This document shows positions 8,666 through 17,845 of a stretch of 64,000 nt of DNA, piece by piece. Below the pieces are notes generated by a model that worked only from the letters and a program-made list of their open reading frames with translations, searched no databases and was not told the origin of the DNA. How positions within the stretch are numbered: position 1 is the first letter of the stretch; every line of letters begins with the position of its first letter. Source of the stretch: Bauldia litoralis (GTDB lineage Bacteria > Pseudomonadota > Alphaproteobacteria > Rhizobiales > Kaistiaceae); assembly GCF_900104485.1 (NCBI RefSeq), contig NZ_FMXQ01000005.1:62001-126000 (forward strand), given 5' to 3'. The position numbers and the translations under genes are program-made.

Positions 8666-9817
8666 ATGAGCGGGATCGCCGGCCAGGGCCGCACGGGCAA
8701 CGGTATTGTCCACATCGCCGTCCTGGTGATCGTCATCCTCTGGGTGATGCCGACCTTCGGGCTGCTGGTCAGCTCGCTGCGTGACAAGGATCTCCTGGCG
8801 GTGTCCGGCTGGTGGACGGCGCTGACCACCACCGAACGCAACGAAGTCGGCCGCGCCAACCCGCCCGCAGACCAGGTCGAGGAAGCGCCGGTCTACGTCA
8901 TCTCCGGCAACCTGTTCGAGGCCGATGGCGGCGCGGAGGTGACGCGCTTCGGCATCTCGATCCAGGACCCGGAAGCGTTCGATGCCGGGACGACGGCGGA
9001 CCTCAAGGACGGGGGAACCGTCACGATCAACCCGGACGGCTCCTACCGGCTGACGTCGCCCGAACCGTTCGAGGGGTCGCGGGGGCAACGGCTGTTCTAT
9101 ACCGCCGCCTTCCCACCCGAATTCACGCTGCAGAATTACGAGGAGGTGCTGAGTTCCGAGGGGATCGGCCAGTCCTTCATCAACTCGCTGACGGTGGCGG
9201 TTCCAGCGACGATCATCCCGATCCTGATCGCGGCCTTCGCCGCCTATGCGCTGGCCTGGATGAAATTCCCCGGTCGGGCCTTGCTGCTTTCGGTGGTTGT
9301 CGGGCTGCTGGTGGTGCCACTGCAGATGTCGCTGATACCGCTGCTCAAGCTCTACAACGACGTCGGCGAAATCTTTGGGGTGCCGGCCAAGACCTATGTC
9401 GGGATATGGCTGGCGCATACCGGCTTCGGCATGCCGCTCGCCATCTACCTGTTGCGCAACTACATCCGCGGCCTTCCCGGCGAGATCATGGAATCGGCGC
9501 GGATCGACGGGGCCAGCGACTTCGACATCTTCATGCGGATCGTGCTGCCGCTGTCGATGCCGGCGCTGGCCGCCTTCGCGATCTTCCAGTTCCTGTGGGT
9601 GTGGAACGACCTGCTGGTGGCGATGGTCTTCCTGTCCAACAGCTCCGACCAATTGGTGCTGACCGGGCGGCTGAGGGAACTGCTTGGCTCGCGTGGCGGT
9701 AACTGGGAAATCCTCACCGCCTCCGCCTTCGTTTCAATCCTCGTTCCGGTCGCTGTGTTCTTCTCGCTGCAGCGGTTCCTCGTCCGCGGGCTGCTCGCGG
9801 GCTCCGTCAAAGGGTGA
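8666..9817 (+). CDS. aglG: Alpha-glucoside ABC transporter permease
   Basis: 383 residues, MalG-type permease. The first membrane helix (residues ~10-35) is followed by an extracytoplasmic insert of roughly 110 residues rich in beta strands (FEADGGAEVTRFGISI), a feature of the AglG subgroup. Then come the remaining membrane helices with the EAA loop RGLPGEIMESARIDGASD near residues 268-285. It follows aglF directly and is separated from aglK by only 15 bp. In Sinorhizobium the alpha-glucosidase gene aglA lies between these two; it is absent here. Confidence 0.92.
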   Translation: MSGIAGQGRTGNGIVHIAVLVIVILWVMPTFGLLVSSLRDKDLLAVSGWWTALTTTERNEVGRANPPADQVEEAPVYVISGNLFEADGGAEVTRFGISIQDPEAFDAGTTADLKDGGTVTINPDGSYRLTSPEPFEGSRGQRLFYTAAFPPEFTLQNYEEVLSSEGIGQSFINSLTVAVPATIIPILIAAFAAYALAWMKFPGRALLLSVVVGLLVVPLQMSLIPLLKLYNDVGEIFGVPAKTYVGIWLAHTGFGMPLAIYLLRNYIRGLPGEIMESARIDGASDFDIFMRIVLPLSMPALAAFAIFQFLWVWNDLLVAMVFLSNSSDQLVLTGRLRELLGSRGGNWEILTASAFVSILVPVAVFFSLQRFLVRGLLAGSVKG

Positions 9818-9832
9818 TCAAGGTAGGACATC

Positions 9833-10930
9833 ATGGCAGCCGTTGAACTCATCGATCTCAAGAAGTCCTTTGGCGCGGTCGACGTCATCAAGGGCGTCGA
9901 TCTCGACATCCAGCAAGGCGAATTCATCGTCTTCGTCGGCCCGTCGGGATGCGGCAAGTCCACGCTTCTGCGATTGATCGCCGGACTCGAGGAGATCACC
10001 AGCGGCACGCTGAAGATCGCCGACAACGTGGTCAACGACGTGCCGCCGTCGAAGCGCGGCATAGCCATGGTGTTCCAGTCCTACGCGCTCTATCCGCACA
10101 TGAGCGTCTTCAACAACATGGCCTTCGGCATGAAGCTGGCCCGGGCCAGCAGCGACGAGATCCAGAAGCGGGTCAGCGCGGCGGCCGAGATGCTGCAGCT
10201 CACCCCTCTCCTCACCCGCCTGCCGCGCCAGCTCTCCGGCGGCCAGCGTCAGCGCGTCGCGATCGGCCGCGCCATCGTCCGCGATCCGCAGGTCTTCCTG
10301 TTCGACGAGCCGCTGTCGAACCTCGACGCGGCGCTGCGCGTCGCCACCCGCATCGAGATTTCCAAGCTCAACGAGCGGATGGTCGACACGACGATGATCT
10401 ACGTCACCCACGACCAGGTCGAGGCGATGACGCTCGCCGACCGCATCGTCGTGCTCAACGCCGGGCTGGTCGAGCAGGTCGGTACGCCGATGGAGCTTTA
10501 TCTCCACCCCGACAACCTGTTCGTCGCCCAGTTCATCGGCTCGCCAGCGATGAATGTCGTGCCCTGCGTCATCGAAGCGGGCGGCGAGTCATCGGTGGTG
10601 CGGGCGGAGGGCGGCAACCCGGTCACCACCGACGTGGCGGTACCCGGCAGCGCCAAGGGCAGCAAGGGCATGGTCGGCGTCCGGCCGGAGGACCTCAAGC
10701 TTGCCAATGGCGGCGAGACGATCTTCACCGGCACGGTCGAGATCGTCGAGAAGCTCGGCGAAGTGACGCTGATCTACGTCAAGGTCGGCAATTACGAGGA
10801 GCCGGTGCTGGCCAAGCTGGTCGGGATCGTCGACGTCAATCGTGGCGAAACGGTCGAGCTTGCGGCGCTGGCCAAGGACCTCCACGTCTTCGACGACAAG
10901 GGCAAGGCCTACAAGCGCAAGCGGACATGA
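9833..10930 (+). CDS. aglK: Alpha-glucoside ABC transporter ATP-binding protein
   Basis: 365 residues, MalK/UgpC-type ATPase. Walker A GPSGCGKST is at ~39-47, the Q-loop in MVFQSYALYP, the signature LSGGQRQRVAIGRA near 137-150, Walker B VFLFDEPLSNLD, and the switch histidine in YVTHDQVEAM. A C-terminal regulatory TOBE/OB region (from ~240) contains GVRPEDLKLANGG. It energises AglFG. It is the last gene of the operon; the 182 bp to cysG holds no other gene. Confidence 0.93.
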   Translation: MAAVELIDLKKSFGAVDVIKGVDLDIQQGEFIVFVGPSGCGKSTLLRLIAGLEEITSGTLKIADNVVNDVPPSKRGIAMVFQSYALYPHMSVFNNMAFGMKLARASSDEIQKRVSAAAEMLQLTPLLTRLPRQLSGGQRQRVAIGRAIVRDPQVFLFDEPLSNLDAALRVATRIEISKLNERMVDTTMIYVTHDQVEAMTLADRIVVLNAGLVEQVGTPMELYLHPDNLFVAQFIGSPAMNVVPCVIEAGGESSVVRAEGGNPVTTDVAVPGSAKGSKGMVGVRPEDLKLANGGETIFTGTVEIVEKLGEVTLIYVKVGNYEEPVLAKLVGIVDVNRGETVELAALAKDLHVFDDKGKAYKRKRT

Positions 10931-11112
10931 GCGCCGGCAGAGCGGTTTCCGTCTGATTAGGCGCCGCCGGCTGGATTCTTTTTCTCCCAGGGCCGGAGAG
11001 ATTGGAACCGCCGGCTTCGTTCGCCCGCCCCCTATTCACTAAATCTCTTCACGAGGAGAAACGCCTCCCCGGCCTACCGTCCGGGCCGGGCGCTTCCGTC
11101 GTGGAGACCTGA

Positions 11113-12570
11113 ATGCCCGAGAGCCAGCGCAAACTTGGTGTTTTTCCCGCCTTTCACAAAGTCGAGGGCCGCCGCGTCGTGGTCGTCGGCGGCGGGGAAG
11201 AAGCCGCCGCCAAGGTCCGGCTCCTGTCCGAGACCAAGGCCGAGATCGTCGTCTTCGCCGCAGCGCTCGACAAGCAGACTGGGGTCGACCTGATCGCCGC
11301 CCATGCCGACTGGCAGGCGCGCCTGCCGACCGTCGAGGACCTCGACGGCGCGGCACTGGTTTTCGCGGCGACGGGAGCCCAGGAAACCGACTGCGCGATC
11401 CGGGCTCTGGCCCATCAGGCTGGCGTGCCGATCAACGTCGTCGACCGGCCGGAGCTCTGCGACTTCTATACGCCCGCTCTCGTCAACCGCGCACCGCTGG
11501 CGGTGGCGATCGGCAGCGAGGGCGTGGCGCCGGTGCTTTCCCGCCACGTCCGGGCGCGGATCGAGGGATTGCTGGCGCCGGCCTTCGGCGACCTTGCCGG
11601 GCTCGCCGACAAGCTGCGCGAAACCGTCACCCGGTCGCTTGCCACCGTCACCGACCGTCGACGCTTCTGGGCGCGCTTCTTCTCCGGCAGCGTGGCGCAG
11701 AACGTCTTCGCCGGCCGCATGGACGAAGCCGAGGGCGAGGCGCGGCGAATGCTTGAGATCGCACCGAACCTTTCGGGCCACGTGTCGCTGGTCGGCGCGG
11801 GACCGGGGGCGGAGGACCTCCTGACTCTGCGTGCCCAGCGCGCCCTGCAGGAAGCGGACGTCATCCTCCATGACCGGCTGGTGCCGGAGGCGATCGTTGC
11901 CCAGGGCCGCCGCGACGCGCGGCGCATCTATGTCGGCAAGGCCAAGGGCAACCATTCGCTGTCGCAGGACGAGATCAACGCGCTGCTCGTCCATGAAGCG
12001 AAGAAGGGCAACCGGGTCGTGCGCCTGAAGTCCGGCGATCCGCTGATCTTCGGCCGCGCCGGCGAGGAAATGGCGGCGCTGCGGGCTGCAAACGTTTCCT
12101 TCGACGTCGTGCCCGGTATCACCGCGGCTTTCGCGGCAGCGGCGGAAGCCGAGATTCCGCTGACGCTGCGCGACCAAGAGGCGGGGAGCGCCGACGGCGC
12201 GACAGGGAAACGGAGAGGCGCCTCGTCGCTGGTCTTCGCCACCGGCCATGACGCCGACGGCGATACGCTGCCCGGCTGGGCGGGACTGGCGCTGACCGGC
12301 GCGACGGTCGCGGTCTACATGGGCCGTTCGGTCGCCGCCCGGGTCGCGGCACGGCTGATCGAATCCGGGATCGCGGCCTCGACACCGGTCGCGGTCGTCG
12401 AGAACGCTTCGCGCGCCGACCGCCGGGCCTATGCCGGGCGGCTCGACGAACTGGCGGGCATCGCGGCGCGGCCGGACATGACCGGGCCGGTCCTCTTCAT
12501 CATCGGCGAGGTCGTTGCCGAAGGCGCGATCGCCGCCGCGCCGGCGCCGCTTTCGGCACTGGCCGCCTAG
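11113..12570 (+). CDS. cysG: Siroheme synthase CysG with an in-frame 14-residue palindromic-element insertion
   Basis: 485 residues, bifunctional: precorrin-2 dehydrogenase/ferrochelatase part at residues ~1-215 (NAD-binding VVVVGGGEEAAAKV, 22-35) and uroporphyrinogen-III methyltransferase part at ~222-470 (LVGAGPGAEDLLTLRA; RLKSGDPLIFGRAGEE; VVPGITAA). It makes siroheme for the sulfite reductase encoded downstream. Residues 356-369 (EAGSADGATGKRRG) interrupt the conserved IPLTLRD...SSLVFATGH segment; their 42 bp are a copy of a palindromic element also found before cysI. The element keeps the frame and both flanks are intact, so the protein is probably functional. First gene of the cysG-DUF2849-cysI-cysH-DUF934 operon. 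Confidence 0.92.
   Translation: MPESQRKLGVFPAFHKVEGRRVVVVGGGEEAAAKVRLLSETKAEIVVFAAALDKQTGVDLIAAHADWQARLPTVEDLDGAALVFAATGAQETDCAIRALAHQAGVPINVVDRPELCDFYTPALVNRAPLAVAIGSEGVAPVLSRHVRARIEGLLAPAFGDLAGLADKLRETVTRSLATVTDRRRFWARFFSGSVAQNVFAGRMDEAEGEARRMLEIAPNLSGHVSLVGAGPGAEDLLTLRAQRALQEADVILHDRLVPEAIVAQGRRDARRIYVGKAKGNHSLSQDEINALLVHEAKKGNRVVRLKSGDPLIFGRAGEEMAALRAANVSFDVVPGITAAFAAAAEAEIPLTLRDQEAGSADGATGKRRGASSLVFATGHDADGDTLPGWAGLALTGATVAVYMGRSVAARVAARLIESGIAASTPVAVVENASRADRRAYAGRLDELAGIAARPDMTGPVLFIIGEVVAEGAIAAAPAPLSALAA
12178..12219 (+). repeat. 42-bp palindromic repeat element inside cysG
   Basis: About 36 of 41 aligned bases match the element at 12959-13000. The core is a GCGCC / GGCGC stem followed by a conserved GACAGGGAA 3' tail. 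The loop differs between copies (GAC here, GCAA there) while the stem is kept. It is exactly 14 codons and adds 14 residues to the methyltransferase domain. Confidence 0.85.
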
Positions 12571-12588
12571 AGTTTCGGGAGAACGCGC

Positions 12589-12921
12589 ATGTTCAAGGCA
12601 GCGACATCCGGCCCCGCCAAGGTGGTCACCGCCAACCGGCTGGACAACGGGCTGGTGGTCTTCCTTGACCCGCAAGGCGGGTGGACGCTCGACATTGCCG
12701 AGGCTCGGATTTTGGACGACGACGAGATCGACGCGGCGCTGGCCTATGGCAAGGAGCAGGACGACGCGCGGATCATCGTCGATTCCTACGCAATCGACGT
12801 GCAGGTAACCGACGGCCTCGCGGTGCCGGTGCGGCTGCGCGAAAAGATCCGCGCCGAGCGCGGGCCGACCATCGTCTACGGCGAGGCGGAACGCACGAAG
12901 CTGACCGCCGCGGCGGACTAG
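12589..12921 (+). CDS. DUF2849 domain-containing protein
   Basis: 110 residues, soluble, acidic, no signal peptide. The ATG has GGGAGAA upstream. The family is found almost only between cysG and cysI in alphaproteobacteria and has no established biochemical role. Visible features are VVTANRLDNGLVVFLDPQG at the N-terminus, a central acidic stretch (ILDDDEIDAAL), and a C-terminal VPVRLREKIRAERGPT. Position 18 bp after cysG and just before the sulfite reductase suggests a partner or assembly factor for sulfite reduction. This is inference from context. Confidence 0.85.
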   Translation: MFKAATSGPAKVVTANRLDNGLVVFLDPQGGWTLDIAEARILDDDEIDAALAYGKEQDDARIIVDSYAIDVQVTDGLAVPVRLREKIRAERGPTIVYGEAERTKLTAAAD

Positions 12922-12930
12922 ACACGGGCC

Positions 12931-12961
12931 GCCGCGCGAACGCGACGGGGAACGGTAAGAG
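12931..12961 (+). repeat. Degenerate copy of the cys palindromic element
   Basis: A shorter relative directly before the full element: stem CGCG / CGCG with loop CGAA, then GACGGGGAACGGTAAGAG, parallel to GACAGGGAACGAAGAG of the next copy. The stem sequence differs from the other copies but still pairs, which argues that the hairpin is conserved. Confidence 0.6.
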
Positions 12962-13000
12962 GCGAGGAGCGCCGCAAGGCGCGACAGGGAACGAAGAGAA
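12959..13000 (+). repeat. Palindromic element abutting cysI and supplying its ribosome binding region
   Basis: 42 bp, closely similar to the element inside cysG. Stem GCGCC / GGCGC, loop GCAA. Its 3' tail ACAGGGAACGAAGAGA runs straight into the ATG of cysI, so the purine-rich tail serves as the Shine-Dalgarno region. Confidence 0.8.
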
Positions 13001-14661
13001 TGTACCGCTACGATGAGTTCGATCAGGAGTTCGTCACCGAGCGCGTCGCGCAGTTTCGCGGCCAGGTGGAGCGGCGTCTTTCGGGGGAATTGACCGAGGA
13101 CCAGTTCAAGCCGCTCCGGCTGATGAACGGCGTCTACCTGCAGCTTCATGCCTACATGCTGCGGATCGCGGTGCCCTATGGGACGCTGAATGCCGAGCAG
13201 GTGCGGATGCTGGCCTTCATCGCCCGCAAATACGATCGCGGCTACGGCCATTTCACCACCCGGCAGAACCTGCAGTTCCACTGGCCGGCGCTGAAGGATG
13301 TGCCGGATATCCTCGAGCACCTGGCCAGCGTCGAGATGCACGCGATCCAGACCTCCGGCAACTGCATCCGCAACGTCACCGCCGACCAGTTTGCCGGCGC
13401 GGCCGCCGACGAGGCGGTCGATCCCCGGCCCTACGCGGAGATCCTGCGCCAATGGTCGTCGCTGCATCCGGAATTCGTCTTCCTGCCGCGCAAGTTCAAG
13501 ATCGCGGTGACGGGGGCAGAACGCGACCGCGCCGCGATCCAGGTCCATGACATCGGCCTTCACGCCAAGCGCGACGAGAGCGGACGCATCGGCTTCGCCG
13601 TCTATGTCGGCGGCGGGCTCGGCCGGACGCCGATGATCGCCCACAAGATCCATGACTTCCTGCCGGAGGAGGACATCCTCTCCTACTGCGAGGCGATCCT
13701 GCGGGTCTACAATCTCTTCGGACGGCGCGACAACAAGTACAAGGCGCGGATCAAGATCCTCGTCCACGAGACCGGCGCGGAGGAAATCAAGCGCCAGGTC
13801 GACGCCGAGTGGGAGCGCATCCGCCACTCGGCGCTGGCGCTGCCGGATTCGGAAATCGAGCGCATCCAGGCCTATTTCGCGCTGCCGGCGGACCTGACGC
13901 CGCGGCCGGCGGAGAGCGTCGTGCTCAACCGCGCCCGGGTGACCAATGCCGGCCTGAACCAGTGGATCGACCAGAACGTCGTGCCGCACAAGATCAGCGG
14001 TCACGCCATCGCGACGATCTCGCTGAAGCCGATCGGTGGGACGCCCGGCGACGCGACGGCCGAGCAGATGGAACTGGTCGCCGACCTCGCCGAACGCTAC
14101 AGCCACGGCGAGATCCGGGTCAGCCACGAGCAGAACCTGGTGCTGCCGCACCTGGCGCTGGACGACCTGCCGGCGGTGTATGAGGCGCTGGAGCGGGCCG
14201 GGCTCGGCACCGCCAATGCCGGGCTGGTGACCGACATCATCGCCTGCCCCGGCCTCGACTATTGCGCGCTGGCCAATGCCCGCTCGATCCCGATCGCCCA
14301 GCGGATCTCCGAACGCTTCGGAAGCCAGGCGCGGCAGAACGAGATCGGCGACCTGAAGATCAAGATCTCGGGCTGCATCAACGCCTGTGGCCATCACCAT
14401 GTCGGCCACATCGGCATTCTCGGCGTCGAGAAGAAGGGCGAGGAATTCTACCAGCTGACGCTTGGCGGCTCCGGCGACGAGACGACCTCGATCGGCGAGA
14501 TCATCGGCAAGGGCTTTTCCAGCGACGAGGTGATCGACGCCGTCGAGACCGTCGTCGACACCTACCTCGCCCATCGCGCCAACGCCGATGAAGATTTCCT
14601 CGCGGCCTACCGCCGCCTCGGTCAGGCGCCCTTCAAGGAAGCGCTCTATGGCGCGACATGA
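13000..14661 (+). CDS. cysI: Sulfite reductase hemoprotein subunit (nitrite/sulfite reductase family)
   Basis: 553 residues. It reduces sulfite to sulfide with siroheme and a 4Fe-4S cluster. The cluster/siroheme cysteines are all present: C416 and C422 (ACPGLDYCALANA) and C459 and C463 (SGCINACGHHH). Two ferredoxin-like half-domains are visible: TTRQNLQFHWP and TSGNCIRNVTADQFAG in the first, SHEQNLVLPHL in the second. No flavoprotein CysJ gene is nearby, so electrons probably come from ferredoxin, as is usual in this group. The stop overlaps the cysH start by 14 bp. Nitrite reductase activity cannot be excluded from the family alone, but the cys context supports sulfite. Confidence 0.93.
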   Translation: MYRYDEFDQEFVTERVAQFRGQVERRLSGELTEDQFKPLRLMNGVYLQLHAYMLRIAVPYGTLNAEQVRMLAFIARKYDRGYGHFTTRQNLQFHWPALKDVPDILEHLASVEMHAIQTSGNCIRNVTADQFAGAAADEAVDPRPYAEILRQWSSLHPEFVFLPRKFKIAVTGAERDRAAIQVHDIGLHAKRDESGRIGFAVYVGGGLGRTPMIAHKIHDFLPEEDILSYCEAILRVYNLFGRRDNKYKARIKILVHETGAEEIKRQVDAEWERIRHSALALPDSEIERIQAYFALPADLTPRPAESVVLNRARVTNAGLNQWIDQNVVPHKISGHAIATISLKPIGGTPGDATAEQMELVADLAERYSHGEIRVSHEQNLVLPHLALDDLPAVYEALERAGLGTANAGLVTDIIACPGLDYCALANARSIPIAQRISERFGSQARQNEIGDLKIKISGCINACGHHHVGHIGILGVEKKGEEFYQLTLGGSGDETTSIGEIIGKGFSSDEVIDAVETVVDTYLAHRANADEDFLAAYRRLGQAPFKEALYGAT

Positions 14662-15403
14662 CGCCATTGCCCTTGCGATTGATCCGGACAACGGGGTCCG
14701 GGCCGAAGCGGCTGCGCTGAACGCGCGCTACGGGGAGCTCGACGCCCATGCGGCGGTCGAGCTCGCCGTTGGCGAGCTGTTTCCCGGCAAGGTGGCGCTG
14801 GTCTCCAGCTTCGGCGCGGAATCCTCGGTGCTTCTCCATGTCGTCGCCGAGATCGACCGCACGGTTCCGGTGATCTTCCTCGATACCGGGCGACTGTTCG
14901 CCGAGACGCTGGAATACCGGACCAAGCTGGCCGAGGCGCTGAAGCTCGAGGACGTCCGCACGGTGACGCCGGACCGGGAGCGGCTGGCCGGCGACGACCC
15001 GCACCGGGCATTGTGGATGACCAATCCGGACCTTTGCTGCCACATCCGCAAGACCGAACCGCTGAAGCGGGCGGTCAAGGATTTCGACGCGTGGTTCACC
15101 GGCCGCAAGCGCTTCCAGAATTCGCAGCGCGCCGCGCTGCCGCTGTTCGAGGCGGAGGGATCGCGGATCAAGATCAACCCGCTGGCGGCATGGTCGGCCG
15201 AGGCACTGAAGGCCTATGCGACCAAGCACCAGTTGCCGGAACATCCGCTGGTCGCCAAGGGCTATCCATCGATCGGCTGCGTGCCCTGCACCAGCCGGGT
15301 GACCGGTGACGAGGACCAGCGCTCCGGCCGCTGGCGCGGGCTCGACAAGACCGAATGCGGCATCCACGAGCCGCTGTTCGAGACGGACGGCAGCGGGATT
15401 TGA
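14648..15403 (+). CDS. cysH: Adenylylsulfate (APS)-type reductase
   Basis: 251 residues from the ATG at 14648, inside the end of cysI; a frame extension to 14588 is unlikely. Features are the PP-loop region VSSFGAESSVLLH (52-64), the cluster cysteines C130-C131 and C211/C214 (CVPC), and the catalytic cysteine C237 in KTECGIH. The CC...CXXC set is the mark of the 4Fe-4S APS reductases rather than the cluster-free PAPS enzymes. It reduces adenylyl sulfate to sulfite with thioredoxin, feeding CysI. Sulfate permease and ATP sulfurylase genes are not in the window. Confidence 0.93.
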   Translation: MARHDAIALAIDPDNGVRAEAAALNARYGELDAHAAVELAVGELFPGKVALVSSFGAESSVLLHVVAEIDRTVPVIFLDTGRLFAETLEYRTKLAEALKLEDVRTVTPDRERLAGDDPHRALWMTNPDLCCHIRKTEPLKRAVKDFDAWFTGRKRFQNSQRAALPLFEAEGSRIKINPLAAWSAEALKAYATKHQLPEHPLVAKGYPSIGCVPCTSRVTGDEDQRSGRWRGLDKTECGIHEPLFETDGSGI

Positions 15404-15465
15404 GGACCGCTCGATGCTCCGGGCAATCGGAGGACGACAGTGGTGGGGGCAGAACGGACGTGCAA

Positions 15466-16008
15466 ATGTTGGAACCGGCTTTGAACGAGACAGAACAAGA
15501 CATGCCGCTTTGGAAGAACGGGGAATTCGTCGCCAATGACTGGCGGACCGTCGAGGACGAAGCGCCGATCCCGGACGGCGCGCCGACCTTCGTCAGCCTT
15601 GCGCGATGGCGGGCGGAGCGCGAGACGCTGAGCGCCCGTAACGCGCCGCTTGGCCTGCTGCTGGCGCCGGACAGCGACTGGCGCGACATCGTCGCCGACC
15701 TGCCGCACTTCGCCGCGATCGCCGTCAGCGTGCCGAAATTCGCCGACGGGCGGGCCTTCTCGATTGCCCGGCTCCTGCGCGACCGCGACGGCTATGCGGG
15801 CGAGATCCGCGCCGTCGGCGACTACTTCATCGACCAGGTACCGCTGATGACCCGCGTCGGCATCGACGCCTTCCAGACGGAAGATCCGATCCTGATCAAG
15901 GCGCTGGAGAACGGCGAATGGCCGGAGGTGACCAACTACCTCCAGCCGGCGCTGGGCCCGAAGGAAGTGCCGGCCGGAACGCGGCCCTGGGCGCGCAAGC
16001 GGGGCTGA
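15466..16008 (+). CDS. DUF934 domain-containing protein, sulfite-reduction partner
   Basis: 180 residues from the ATG at 15466; an in-frame GTG 6 bp upstream or the ATG at 15502 are alternatives, and none has a strong ribosome binding site. DUF934 proteins accompany cysI and cysH in proteobacteria and are annotated as putative oxidoreductases linked to sulfite reduction, without proven chemistry. Visible are MPLWKNGEFVANDW at the start, FADGRAFSIARLLRDR in the middle (the family core), and GDYFIDQVPLMTRVGIDAF. It is the last gene of the operon and faces edd, whose stop is only 22 bp away. Confidence 0.85.
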   Translation: MLEPALNETEQDMPLWKNGEFVANDWRTVEDEAPIPDGAPTFVSLARWRAERETLSARNAPLGLLLAPDSDWRDIVADLPHFAAIAVSVPKFADGRAFSIARLLRDRDGYAGEIRAVGDYFIDQVPLMTRVGIDAFQTEDPILIKALENGEWPEVTNYLQPALGPKEVPAGTRPWARKRG

Positions 16009-16030
16009 GGATGTCTCTGCGGATGCCCGC

Positions 16031-17845
16031 CTAGAGCACCCCTGCCCCCATCTCCGCCGGCTGGGCGTTGGCGCGGAACATGCGGAACATCTCGCGGCCG
16101 AGGCCGAATTCGTTGCCGGAAAGATCGGCGACGGCGGCCTCGCGGGCGTTGAACTCCGCCTGATCGACAAAGACATGCAGACGGCCGCGCGGCGGGTCGA
16201 CGCGGACGATGTCGCCGTCGTGGAGCTTGGCGATCGGGCCGCCATCGGCGGCTTCCGGCGTGACATGGATCGCCGCCGGCACCTTGCCGCTGGCGCCTGA
16301 CATGCGGCCGTCGGTGAGCAGCGCCACCTTGTAGCCGCGGTCCTGCAGCACGCCGAGGGTCGGGGTCAGCTTGTGAAGCTCCGGCATGCCGTTGGCCTTG
16401 GGCCCCTGGAAGCGGATGACGGCGACGAAGTCGCGCTCGAGCTGGCCGGCGCGGAAGGCGTCGCTGAGCTCCTCCTGCGAATGGAAGATCAGCGCCGGCG
16501 CCTCGACAACCTGATGCTCCGGCTGGACCGCCGAAACCTTGATGACGGCGCGGCCGAGATTGCCATCGAGCAGGGCCAGGCCGCCCTCCGGCGAGAAGGG
16601 ATCGGAGACCGGGCGCAGCACCGTCTCGTCGCCACTGGTGGTGCGGCCCTCGTTCCAGACGATGCCGCCATCCTCGCCAAGCGTCGGCGTCTTCAGATAA
16701 CCGCTGAGGCCGCTGCCCCAGGCCGTGCGCACGTCCTCGTGCAGCAGGCCTTCGCCGAGCAGTTCGCGCATCAGGTATTGCATGCCGCCGGCATTGTGGA
16801 AGTCGTTCACGTCGGCCTTGCCGTTCGGATAGACGCGGGCGAGCAGCGGCACGACCTCCGACAGATCGGCAAAGTCATCCCATGTCAGCCGGATGCCGGC
16901 GGCCTTGGCGGCGGCGACGAGATGGAGGGTGTGGTTGGTCGAGCCGCCGGTGGCATGAAGGCCGACGACGCCGTTGACGATGGCGCGTTCGTCGATGACG
17001 GCGCCGACCGGCGTGTATTCGTTGCCCTGGGCGGTGATCGCCAGGGCGCGGCTGGTGGCGGCGCGGGTCAGCGCATCGCGCAGCGGCGTGTCGGGATTGA
17101 CGAAGCTGGCGCCCGGAATATGCAGGCCCATGATCTCCATCAGCATCTGGTTGGAGTTGGCGGTGCCGTAGAAGGTGCAGGTGCCCGGCGCGTGATAGGA
17201 CTTCGCCTCGACGTCGAGGAGCTCATCCCAGGAGATCTTGCGCTCCGCATAGAGCTGGCGCGCCTTGGAGCGGGCCGGATTGGGCATGCCGGAGGGCATC
17301 GGCCCGGCCGGGATGAAGACCGCCGGCAGGTGGCCGAAGGTCAGCGCCGCGATCAAGAGGCCCGGGACGATCTTGTCGCAGATGCCGAGATAGACCGCCG
17401 CGTCGAACATGTCGTGCGACAGGCCGATGCCGGCCGCCATGGCAATGGTATCGCGGGAGAAGAGCGACAGCTCCATGCCGCCCTGGCCCTGGGTGACGCC
17501 GTCGCACATGGCCGGGACGCCGCCAGCGACCTCGGCGACGCCGCCGGCCGCGCGCGCCGCTTCCTTGATCAGGTCGGGATAGCGCTGGTAGGGCTGGTGG
17601 GCTGACAGCATGTCGTTATAGGCGGTGATGATGCCGATATTCGGCGCCGTCTCGCCACGCAGCGCCGCCTTGTCGCCCGGGCCGCAGGCGGCAAAGCCAT
17701 GGGCGAGGTTCGAGCAGGACAGCTTGGTCCGGTTCGGCTTGCGCTCGCCGGCAATGGCTATCCTCTCGAGATACTGGCCGCGGCTGGATTCGCTCCGCCT
17801 GGCAATGCGTTCGGTCACTTCTCCGATTCGGGCGTGAAGCGTCAT
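16031..17845 (-). CDS. edd: Phosphogluconate dehydratase (Entner-Doudoroff)
   Basis: 604 residues, usual length for Edd. It dehydrates 6-phosphogluconate to KDPG, using an iron-sulfur cluster. Family marks are the N-terminal [51 protein letters not shown], a cysteine in [12 protein letters not shown], the [14 protein letters not shown] stretch, and [16 protein letters not shown] near the C-terminus. With Zwf it forms the upper Entner-Doudoroff pathway; the KDPG aldolase is not here unless DgoA is promiscuous. Same strand as zwf but separated by ~410 bp holding a small plus-strand gene, so not a tight operon. Confidence 0.95.
   Translation of the reverse strand: MTLHARIGEVTERIARRSESSRGQYLERIAIAGERKPNRTKLSCSNLAHGFAACGPGDKAALRGETAPNIGIITAYNDMLSAHQPYQRYPDLIKEAARAAGGVAEVAGGVPAMCDGVTQGQGGMELSLFSRDTIAMAAGIGLSHDMFDAAVYLGICDKIVPGLLIAALTFGHLPAVFIPAGPMPSGMPNPARSKARQLYAERKISWDELLDVEAKSYHAPGTCTFYGTANSNQMLMEIMGLHIPGASFVNPDTPLRDALTRAATSRALAITAQGNEYTPVGAVIDERAIVNGVVGLHATGGSTNHTLHLVAAAKAAGIRLTWDDFADLSEVVPLLARVYPNGKADVNDFHNAGGMQYLMRELLGEGLLHEDVRTAWGSGLSGYLKTPTLGEDGGIVWNEGRTTSGDETVLRPVSDPFSPEGGLALLDGNLGRAVIKVSAVQPEHQVVEAPALIFHSQEELSDAFRAGQLERDFVAVIRFQGPKANGMPELHKLTPTLGVLQDRGYKVALLTDGRMSGASGKVPAAIHVTPEAADGGPIAKLHDGDIVRVDPPRGRLHVFVDQAEFNAREAAVADLSGNEFGLGREMFRMFRANAQPAEMGAGVL

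Noticed and set aside
10931-11112. Possible riboswitch or SAM-responsive leader before cysG
   Set aside because: Only one simple GC hairpin (CCCGGCC/GGCCGGG near 11068-11090); no conserved riboswitch core recognised.
11074-14691. 1205-codon minus-strand frame opposite cysG-cysI
   Set aside because: Antisense shadow caused by high third-position GC; the plus-strand genes carry clear catalytic motifs.
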